A DNA stretch of 5,669 bases from positions 1 to 5,669 of the forward strand of contig JAICLV010000154.1 in the NCBI GenBank assembly GCA_025925185.1. The letters run 5' to 3'. The notes under the pieces were generated by a model that saw nothing but the letters and a program-made list of their open reading frames with translations, was not told the origin of the DNA and made no database searches. The position numbers and the translations under genes are program-made. Origin of the DNA: Acidothermaceae bacterium (lineage in GTDB: Bacteria > Actinomycetota > Actinomycetes > Acidothermales > Acidothermaceae). Positions 1-5,464 of this stretch are shown piece by piece. Position 1 is the stretch's first letter; each line of letters begins with the position of its first letter.

Positions 1-1188
1 CCGTTCAAGGTGATCAGCACGGCGGGCGCGGTCAGTCCGCCGCTGTCCTCGCTGTCGGGCACGTCCGACTGCCCGACGCACTCCTCGGTCGGCGGCCAGA
101 CGTACACCAACTTCGAGGGCGAGACCGGCGCCGGCCCGATCTCGTTCTCCGACGCGCTGAAAATCTCGTGCGACACGTACTTCTACTCAATCGCCGACAA
201 CCTGTGGAAAGCCGACGGCGGCATCAACGCGAAGCACCCGACCGACGCGCTCATCAACGAGGCGAGGTTGTGGGGGCTCGGCAAGGACACCGGGGTCGAC
301 CTGCCCATCGACGCCACCGGCAGCATCGAGACCAGACAAGACAAGGTCGACCAGTGGACGAAGAACCAGGCGCTGTGGTGCGCCGACTGGCCGACCGAGA
401 AAGACCCGACCATCCGCGACATCGTCCGCGACAACTGCCAGGACGGCTTCAAGTACCGCGAGGGCGACGCACTTAACTTCGCCGTCGGCCAGGGCACGGT
501 CACGGTCTCGCCGCTGCAGCTCGCGGTGGCCTACGGCGCGCTGGCCAACGGCGGCACGCTGTTCAGCCCGCGCCTCGGCAAGGCGATCGTCGGCCCCGAC
601 GGCTCGCTGGTGCAGAAGATCGACGCACCGTCGACCAAGCTGCAGGTGCCGGCGAGCGTTCTCTCGTACGAGCGCGACGCGTTGTCGCGGGTGGTCTCGG
701 AGCAAGGCGGCACCGGCTACGGCGCGTTCCTCGGCTTCCCGCTCGACAAGTACGCGGTCGCGGGCAAGACCGGCACCGCCGAGGTGCAGGGCAAGATCGA
801 CACCGCGTGGTTCGCGTCGTTCTCCGGGCCGGTCGGGCAACCCGCGCAGTACGCGGTCGTCGTCATGGTGTCGCAGGGCGGTCAAGGTGGCGTAACCTCC
901 GCGCCCGCCGTCCGGCAGATCTACGACGGCATCTACGGGCTTGACGGCAACCCGGGCTCGTCGGGCTACAACCCGCACGACATGTTCGCCGCCGCCGGGC
1001 CCGCGCTGCCGAACGGCGCACCGCCCACCGTGCTGCCGAACCTCAAGCCGGCGCCGGTCGCGTCGGCCTCGCCGTCGGCCGCCTCGTCGCCGTCGAGCGC
1101 CCCGAAGGCGGCAGGCCCGGACGACGCGACGCTGGTGCCACCTCCCGACCGGTACACCGGCCCGCCAAGAGCGGCGTGGGCGCGATGA
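1..1188 (+). CDS. mrdA: Penicillin-binding protein 2 (class B PBP, elongasome transpeptidase), C-terminal part
   Basis: This is the C-terminal 395 residues of a class B PBP, which cross-links peptidoglycan stem peptides outside the membrane during cell elongation. The frame is open to the left edge, so the start, membrane anchor and dimerisation domain lie upstream. Numbering from the first codon, the window opens with P-F-K, the tail of the SxxK motif. The acylated serine codon would sit directly left of base 1, with Lys at residue 3. The second motif is S56-C57-D58 (166-174), the SxD form seen in PBP2 rather than SxN. The third is K256-T-G-T (766-777). A typical AVGQGTVTVSPLQLA segment lies between them. 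Cys127 and Cys146 flank an insert before that segment. The last 60 or so residues are an Ala/Pro/Ser-rich tail, probably disordered. The stop overlaps the rodA start (ATGA), which supports a PBP2-RodA pair and the MrdA assignment over FtsI. In actinobacteria it may also be called pbpA or pbp2. Confidence 0.93.
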   Translation, partial: PFKVISTAGAVSPPLSSLSGTSDCPTHSSVGGQTYTNFEGETGAGPISFSDALKISCDTYFYSIADNLWKADGGINAKHPTDALINEARLWGLGKDTGVDLPIDATGSIETRQDKVDQWTKNQALWCADWPTEKDPTIRDIVRDNCQDGFKYREGDALNFAVGQGTVTVSPLQLAVAYGALANGGTLFSPRLGKAIVGPDGSLVQKIDAPSTKLQVPASVLSYERDALSRVVSEQGGTGYGAFLGFPLDKYAVAGKTGTAEVQGKIDTAWFASFSGPVGQPAQYAVVVMVSQGGQGGVTSAPAVRQIYDGIYGLDGNPGSSGYNPHDMFAAAGPALPNGAPPTVLPNLKPAPVASASPSAASSPSSAPKAAGPDDATLVPPPDRYTGPPRAAWAR

Positions 1189-2387
1189 GTGGCTCGCTCG
1201 CCAATCGTCCGGTCGGCGCCAGGCCGCGCACCGTCCCCCCACCGAGCGAGGGGTTGCTCGGCCGCGACTCCAAGTTGCGCCGCTCCGACTGGATCTTGTG
1301 GGCCGCGGTGCTAAGCCTTTGCCTGCTCGGCACGTTGCTCGTCGCGGCGGCCACCAAGCACTCGCACCCGACGCACCCGTTCGCGGACGCCGAGAAGCAG
1401 GTGCTGTTCATCGCGATCGGTGTGGTGCTCGCCGTGTTGGCGTCGCTGGCCGACTACCGGGCGATGCGTTCTGGAGCGCCGGTCATTTACGTGCTCGGCC
1501 TGCTCGGCCTGCTGGCCACTTTCGTCATCGGTTCCGACGTCAACGGGGCGAAGTCGTGGATCAACATCGGCGGCGGCTTGTCGATCGAGCCGGCCGAGTT
1601 CTCGAAACTGGCCATCATCGTGCTCGTCGCGATGCTCTTCAACGCCAAGGTCCGCGAGCGCCAGCCGGTTGGCGACGCAGACGTGGTGCGGGCGTTGGTG
1701 ATCATGGCCGTTCCGATGGGCTTGATCCTCATGCAGAACGACCTCGGCACCACGCTGGTGCTGCTGGCGATCATGTTCGGCGTGCTCGCTGTGGGCGCCG
1801 CGCCGGCCCGCTGGATCGCCGGCCTGAGCGCGTTGATGGTGATCGGCGCCGTTGTGGTCGTGAAGCTGCACATCCTGCACGGCTACCAGATGGGCCGGCT
1901 GACGTCGTTCCTGAACCCAAACGCCGATCTCGGGGGCACCGGCTACAACGCCTACCAGGCGCGCATCGCCATCGGCACCGGCGGGCTCACCGGCTCGGGC
2001 CTGTTCCACGGCCAGCAGATCAACAGCGGGGCGGTGTTCGCGTCGAGCACCGACTTCATCTTCGCCACCGCCGGCGAGGAGCTCGGCTTCCTGGGCGGGG
2101 CGGCGATCATCGGGCTCATCGCGATCATCATGTGGCGCGGGCTTCGGATCGCGGCGCACGCGCCCGACCTGTTCGGGCGCGTCGTCGCCGCCGGCGTCGT
2201 GTGCTGGTTCGCCTTCCAGTCGTTCGAGAACATCGGGATGAACCTCGGCATCATGCCGGTGACGGGAATCCCGCTGCTGTTCGTCTCGTACGGAGGTTCG
2301 TCGATGTTCGCGAGCATGCTCGCGATCGGGCTGTTGCAAAACGTCCATATCCAGACTAAGGCGGGGCCGAACTCCACGCCGGTCTGA
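1185..2387 (+). CDS. rodA: RodA, SEDS-family peptidoglycan glycosyltransferase
   Basis: A 400-residue polytopic membrane protein of the SEDS (FtsW/RodA/SpoVE) family. It polymerises lipid II into glycan strands together with the class B PBP encoded just upstream. About ten hydrophobic segments can be placed, near residues 36-56, 70-90, 98-118, 141-153, 168-184, 188-205, 208-229, 301-319, 333-350 and 362-386. Family landmarks are GAKSW (121-125), the IEPAEFSK loop (135-141, with E138 and K141), NDLGTT (185-190), STDFIF with D290 aligning to the proposed catalytic aspartate, GEELGFLGG (298-305) and the C-terminal GIPLLFVSYGGSS block (361-373). The basic, proline-rich N-terminus (1-35) is cytoplasmic. 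The start at 1185 is chosen because ATG overlaps the mrdA stop as ATGA, the usual coupling arrangement. A GTG at 1176 would add three residues. RodA is preferred over FtsW because of the PBP2 partner and the absence of division genes nearby. Confidence 0.95.
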   Translation: MSGSLANRPVGARPRTVPPPSEGLLGRDSKLRRSDWILWAAVLSLCLLGTLLVAAATKHSHPTHPFADAEKQVLFIAIGVVLAVLASLADYRAMRSGAPVIYVLGLLGLLATFVIGSDVNGAKSWINIGGGLSIEPAEFSKLAIIVLVAMLFNAKVRERQPVGDADVVRALVIMAVPMGLILMQNDLGTTLVLLAIMFGVLAVGAAPARWIAGLSALMVIGAVVVVKLHILHGYQMGRLTSFLNPNADLGGTGYNAYQARIAIGTGGLTGSGLFHGQQINSGAVFASSTDFIFATAGEELGFLGGAAIIGLIAIIMWRGLRIAAHAPDLFGRVVAAGVVCWFAFQSFENIGMNLGIMPVTGIPLLFVSYGGSSMFASMLAIGLLQNVHIQTKAGPNSTPV

Positions 2388-2415
2388 CCTCGGCCCTAAG
2401 GCGGTCCGTTAGGCT
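2384..2415 (+). promoter_or_regulatory. Weak candidate promoter in the rodA to radical SAM gap
   Basis: The 80-bp gap after rodA contains TAGGCT (2410-2415), which fits the actinobacterial -10 pattern TANNNT. The nearest -35-like string is CTGACC (2384-2389), but the spacer of 20 bases is too long for a good housekeeping promoter. The same bases can form a small hairpin, CCTAA (2395-2399) with TTAGG (2409-2413), with no T-run behind it. Either reading is weak. The gap may simply be transcribed through from rodA. Confidence 0.2.
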
Positions 2416-2450
2416 GGCATGGCCACCAGGTGTCGGGCCTGTCGTCTGCC

Positions 2451-2457
2451 GGAGGAG
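2451..2457 (+). promoter_or_regulatory. Shine-Dalgarno GGAGGAG of the radical SAM gene
   Basis: GGAGGAG lies ten bases before the GTG at 2468 and is the strongest ribosome binding site in the window. It decides the start of the downstream gene, because the next in-frame GTG (2477) would be 19 bases away. The site overlaps the palindrome GGAGCTCC (2454-2461). Confidence 0.7.
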
Positions 2458-2467
2458 CTCCACCGTC

Positions 2468-4429
2468 GTGACCGCAGTGCTTGGGTGCGCCACCGCGCCC
2501 GAATCGGTTTTCCCTCGGCTTGAGCCGCTGCTGATGCGGGTCAGCAAGCCCGTGCAGTACGTCGGCGGCGAGCTCAACTCGATCGTCAAGGACTGGTCGT
2601 CCTGCAACGTGCGGTGGTGCTTGATGTACCCCGACGCGTACGAGGTCGGGCAGCCGAACCAGGGCGTGCAGATCCTCTACGAGGTGCTGGGCGAGCTGGA
2701 CGACGTGCTCGTCGAGCGCACCTACGCCGTGTGGCCCGACCTCGAGGCATTGATGCGCGAGCACGGCATCCCGCAGTTCACGGTCGACGCGCACCGGCCG
2801 GTCGGCGCGTTCGACGTCTTCGGGCTGTCGTTTTCCACCGAGCTCGGCTACACGAACATGCTCAACGCCCTCGACCTCGCCGGCATCCCGGTCGAGTCGC
2901 GCGAGCGCGACGACTCCCATCCGATCGTCATCGCCGGCGGCCACGCGGCGTTCAACCCCGAGCCGATCGCCGACTTCATCGACGCCGCTGTTCTTGGCGA
3001 CGGTGAGCAGATCTCGCGCACGATCACCGCCATGGTGCGGGATTGGAAGGCCGAGGGCAGGCCTGGTGGCCGCGACGAGCTGCTGCTGCGGCTGGCGAAG
3101 ACGGGCGGCGTTTACGTGCCGCGGTTCTACGACGTCGCGTACTCGCCCGACGGTCGCATCGAGTCGGTGACACCCAACCGCGACGGCGTGCCGGCGCGGG
3201 TCAGCAAGCACACGCTGATGGACCTCGATGAGTGGCCGTATCCGAAGAAACCCCTTGTGCCGCTGGCAGAAACGGTTCACGAGCGGTACAGCGTCGAGAT
3301 CTTCCGCGGCTGCACGCGCGGCTGCCGGTTTTGCCAAGCAGGCATGATCACCCGCCCGGTGCGTGAGCGCTCGATCGACACCATCGGCGCGATGGTCGAC
3401 GCTGGCTTGAAGGCGAGCGGCTTCTCCGAGGTCGGTCTGCTCTCGTTGTCGAGCGCCGACCACTCCGAGATCGGCGAGGTGGCCAAGCAGCTCGGCGACC
3501 GCTACGAGCACACCAACACGTCGTTGTCGCTGCCATCGACGCGTGTCGACGCGTTCAACGTCGACCTCGCGAACGAATTCTCCCGTAACGGCAGGCGCTC
3601 TGGCCTCACCTTCGCGCCCGAAGGTGGCAGTGAGCGCATGCGCAAGGTCATCAACAAGATGGTCACTGAAGAAGACCTCATCCGCACGGTCACCACGGCC
3701 TACGCGCAGGGTTGGCGCCGGGTGAAGCTGTACTTCATGTGCGGCCTGCCCACCGAGACCGACGACGACGTCGTCCAGATCGCGGGTCTCGCGAGCAAGG
3801 TGATCGAGGCGGGCCGCAAGGCGAGCGGCACTCGCGACATCGCGTGCACGGTCTCGATCGGCGGGTTCGTGCCGAAGGCGCACACGCCGTTCCAATGGGC
3901 GGCGCAGCTCGACCACGAGACCACCGACGCCCGGTTGGCCAAGCTGCGCGACGCCATCCGCGCCGACAAGCAGTACGGCAAGGCCATCGGCTTTCGTTAC
4001 CACGATGGGAAACCGGGCGTCGTCGAAGGCTTGCTCTCGCGAGGCGACCGGCGGGTCGGCCGCATCATCAAGCAGGTGTGGCTCGACGGCGGGCGCTTCG
4101 ACGGGTGGAGCGAGCACTTTTCCTTTGACCGGTGGATGAACGCGGCCGAGGTCGCGTTGGCCGATCAGCCGGTCGACGTCGCGTGGTACACCACGCGCGA
4201 GCGGCAGCGCGACGAGGTGCTGCCCTGGGACCACCTCGACTCCGGACTCGACAAGGACTGGCTCTGGCAGGACTGGCAAGACGCGTTGTCGGACGTCGAG
4301 GTCGAAGACTGCCGCTGGACTCCGTGTTTCGACTGCGGGGTGTGCGACACGATGGGCACCGACATCCAGATCGGCCCGACCGGACGCACGCTGCTGCCGC
4401 TGACGGTCATCAACGGCCAGAACTCCTGA
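2468..4429 (+). CDS. B12-binding/radical SAM protein, TIGR03960-like
   Basis: A 653-residue cytoplasmic protein with the architecture of the TIGR03960 family. Residues about 30-200 form a cobalamin-binding-like Rossmann domain (PDAYEVG at 55-61, then GGHAAFNPEPIADF and a VLGDGE segment). The radical SAM core begins at about residue 275 with C282-xxx-C286-xx-C289 inside FRGCTRGCRFCQAG; these cysteines would hold the 4Fe-4S cluster that cleaves S-adenosylmethionine. FAPEGGSERMR and KLYFMCGLPTE are typical later core segments. A second cysteine set, C615, C620, C623 and C626, lies near the C-terminus and could bind an auxiliary cluster or zinc. The GTG at 2468 is chosen for its GGAGGAG site and because the conserved ESVFPRLE begins soon after, leaving about ten extra residues. 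The substrate and reaction are unknown to me. The next gene starts one base after the stop and is its usual partner, sometimes fused to it in other genomes. Confidence 0.93.
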   Translation: MTAVLGCATAPESVFPRLEPLLMRVSKPVQYVGGELNSIVKDWSSCNVRWCLMYPDAYEVGQPNQGVQILYEVLGELDDVLVERTYAVWPDLEALMREHGIPQFTVDAHRPVGAFDVFGLSFSTELGYTNMLNALDLAGIPVESRERDDSHPIVIAGGHAAFNPEPIADFIDAAVLGDGEQISRTITAMVRDWKAEGRPGGRDELLLRLAKTGGVYVPRFYDVAYSPDGRIESVTPNRDGVPARVSKHTLMDLDEWPYPKKPLVPLAETVHERYSVEIFRGCTRGCRFCQAGMITRPVRERSIDTIGAMVDAGLKASGFSEVGLLSLSSADHSEIGEVAKQLGDRYEHTNTSLSLPSTRVDAFNVDLANEFSRNGRRSGLTFAPEGGSERMRKVINKMVTEEDLIRTVTTAYAQGWRRVKLYFMCGLPTETDDDVVQIAGLASKVIEAGRKASGTRDIACTVSIGGFVPKAHTPFQWAAQLDHETTDARLAKLRDAIRADKQYGKAIGFRYHDGKPGVVEGLLSRGDRRVGRIIKQVWLDGGRFDGWSEHFSFDRWMNAAEVALADQPVDVAWYTTRERQRDEVLPWDHLDSGLDKDWLWQDWQDALSDVEVEDCRWTPCFDCGVCDTMGTDIQIGPTGRTLLPLTVINGQNS

Positions 4430-4430
4430 G

Positions 4431-5300
4431 ATGCCAAGGGTTCAGCGCCAGCCTGACGCCCGCGACGTCGCGCCCGCCGTGCAGCGGCTGCGGGTGCATT
4501 TCGCCAAGCGCGGCCGGCTGCGGTTCACGTCGCACCGCGACTTCCAGCGGGTGTTCGAGCGGGCGGTGAGGCGTGCGGGAGTGCCGGTCGCCTACAGCGC
4601 CGGGTTCTCGCCCCATCCGAAGATCTCCTACATCGGCGCGGCCGCGACGGGCGCGGCGAGCGAGGCCGAGTACCTCGAGATCTCGTTGACGCAAGCCTGG
4701 GCGCCCTCCGACGTGCAAAAGACCTTGGACGACGCGCTGCCGCCGGGCTTCGACATCATCGAGGTCGTCGAGCCGGTCACCGGGGCGCGCCCACTCGCCG
4801 ACCGCATCGACGCGTCGCACTGGCTGGTCATGCTCGGTGGCGTCTCCACGGCGACGCTCGCGCGGGCCATCGACGCGTTCCTGGCGGCCGAGTCGGTTCC
4901 GGTCGAGCGCGTGCTCAAAGACGGACGGCGCACACTCGACGCGCGCTCGGCCGTCGTCAGGCTGACCGCTCGAGGGGAGCCGGTCGGCTCGGCGGACAGC
5001 ACGGCCGGCGTCGACGGTGCAGCCGGTGCGAGCGAACCCCCGGGTGTCGCTGAAACGGATCAGCCGGACCGCTATGCGATACTCGACATGGTTGTCCGGC
5101 ACCTCACACCTGCCGTTCGACCCGACGACGTGTTGGCTGGCCTTCGCCAGGTGAGCGACTTGCCGCCGCAGCTGTCACCGCTGGTGACGCGGCTGGCGCA
5201 GGGGCTTCTCGACGAGACCGGTCGGCTCGCCGACCCGCTGGCGCCCGACAGGGTCGCCGCCGCGGGTTCGCTGGCAGGCGCTGGCGGACCGGCGGTTTAG
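4431..5300 (+). CDS. Radical SAM-linked protein, TIGR03936/DUF2344-like
   Basis: A 289-residue soluble protein of the family known for being encoded next to, or fused to, TIGR03960 radical SAM proteins; its biochemical role is unknown to me. The conserved N-terminal block at about residues 17-86 carries VQRLRVHFAKRGRLRFTSHR, then AYSAGFSPHPKIS (54-66) and GAASEAEYLEI (74-84). The DUF2344 region continues to about residue 180. Residues about 182-212 are a Gly/Ala/Ser/Glu-rich linker of low complexity. A second conserved-looking piece follows (RYAILDMVVRHLTPAVRPDD, 214-233), ending in an Ala/Gly-rich tail. The ATG lies one base after the upstream stop (TGA-G-ATG) with no good Shine-Dalgarno, so translation probably depends on reinitiation by ribosomes finishing the radical SAM gene. 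That coupling implies roughly matched amounts and a joint function. The family assignment is firm; any function is inference. Confidence 0.92.
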   Translation: MPRVQRQPDARDVAPAVQRLRVHFAKRGRLRFTSHRDFQRVFERAVRRAGVPVAYSAGFSPHPKISYIGAAATGAASEAEYLEISLTQAWAPSDVQKTLDDALPPGFDIIEVVEPVTGARPLADRIDASHWLVMLGGVSTATLARAIDAFLAAESVPVERVLKDGRRTLDARSAVVRLTARGEPVGSADSTAGVDGAAGASEPPGVAETDQPDRYAILDMVVRHLTPAVRPDDVLAGLRQVSDLPPQLSPLVTRLAQGLLDETGRLADPLAPDRVAAAGSLAGAGGPAV

Positions 5301-5335
5301 CGCTTCGGCAAGCTGACGTCGCCGCCTAAGACTTG

Positions 5336-5365
5336 CGCCGCGCCCGGCGCCCCCGGGCCGCGGCG
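5336..5365 (+). terminator. Very GC-rich hairpin after the DUF2344 gene (terminator without T-run, or rne leader element)
   Basis: Bases 5336-5347 pair with 5353-5365 over 12 base pairs, all G-C, with a single bulged C at 5358 and a five-base loop (5348-5352). It lies 35 bases after the upstream stop and about 100 before the next start. No T-run follows, so it is not a classical intrinsic terminator, although U-less hairpins have been proposed to terminate in actinobacteria. It could equally be a structural element of the rne 5' UTR. The stem is plain in the sequence; the role is inferred. Confidence 0.45.
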
Positions 5366-5373
5366 ACCGACAA

Positions 5374-5390
5374 CACGACTTGCTCTCGTG
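5374..5390 (+). promoter_or_regulatory. Small hairpin in the putative rne leader
   Basis: CACGA (5374-5378) is complementary to TCGTG (5386-5390), leaving a seven-base loop. The loop begins within a copy of GACTTGC (5377-5383), a heptamer that also occurs at 5330-5336, at the foot of the large GC hairpin. A five-pair stem is expected by chance in GC-rich DNA, so this is supportive detail for a structured leader rather than strong evidence on its own. Confidence 0.22.
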
Positions 5391-5404
5391 CGGTGCCGAG
5401 CCGG

Positions 5405-5426
5405 CCGCCAGCGTTTTTCGCGGCGG
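5405..5426 (+). promoter_or_regulatory. Hairpin with a five-T loop in the putative rne leader
   Basis: CCGCC (5405-5409) pairs with GGCGG (5422-5426), and GCG (5411-5413) pairs with CGC (5419-5421), with A5410 bulged. The result is an eight-pair, all G-C stem closed by TTTTT (5414-5418), the only run of five T I see in the window. RNase E prefers single-stranded AU-rich RNA, so an exposed U loop just upstream of its own gene would suit a feedback cleavage or binding site. This is inferred by analogy with the E. coli rne leader and is not shown here. Confidence 0.33.
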
Positions 5427-5448
5427 GGTCGGTACCCGGGAGCCCGAC

Positions 5449-5453
5449 GGAAG
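5449..5453 (+). promoter_or_regulatory. Candidate Shine-Dalgarno GGAAG of rne
   Basis: GGAAG ends 11 bases before the ATG at 5465. It is a moderate match at the long end of usual spacing, but it is the best purine run before that start. An ATG at 5454 touches it directly and is in another frame. Confidence 0.4.
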
Positions 5454-5464
5454 ATGGCACCGCC

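Noticed and set aside
1176..1187. GTG at 1176 as the rodA start.
   Set aside because: It would add only three residues and lengthen the overlap with mrdA to 13 bases. The ATG at 1185 gives the common ATGA overlap.
187..1242. A 351-codon minus-strand frame opposite mrdA.
   Set aside because: Arg/Ala/Val-rich shadow with no domain signature, lying against the transpeptidase motifs of PBP2.
1311..2348. A 345-codon minus-strand frame opposite rodA.
   Set aside because: The translation is rich in Arg, Asp, His and Gln, the pattern produced by reading the complement of hydrophobic membrane codons.
941..2359. A 472-codon + strand frame spanning the end of mrdA and most of rodA.
   Set aside because: The product is extremely Arg-rich and low in complexity. 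It overlaps two well-supported genes in another frame.
2395..2413. CCTAA/TTAGG inverted repeat as a rodA terminator.
   Set aside because: Only five pairs with a nine-base loop and no T-run, so too weak to call in a genome of this composition.
2396..4279. A 627-codon open frame on the minus strand opposite the radical SAM gene.
   Set aside because: Its translation is Val/Arg/Asp/Ala-rich with no recognisable motif, as expected for the complement of a GC-rich gene. The + strand frame carries clear radical SAM motifs and a strong ribosome binding site.
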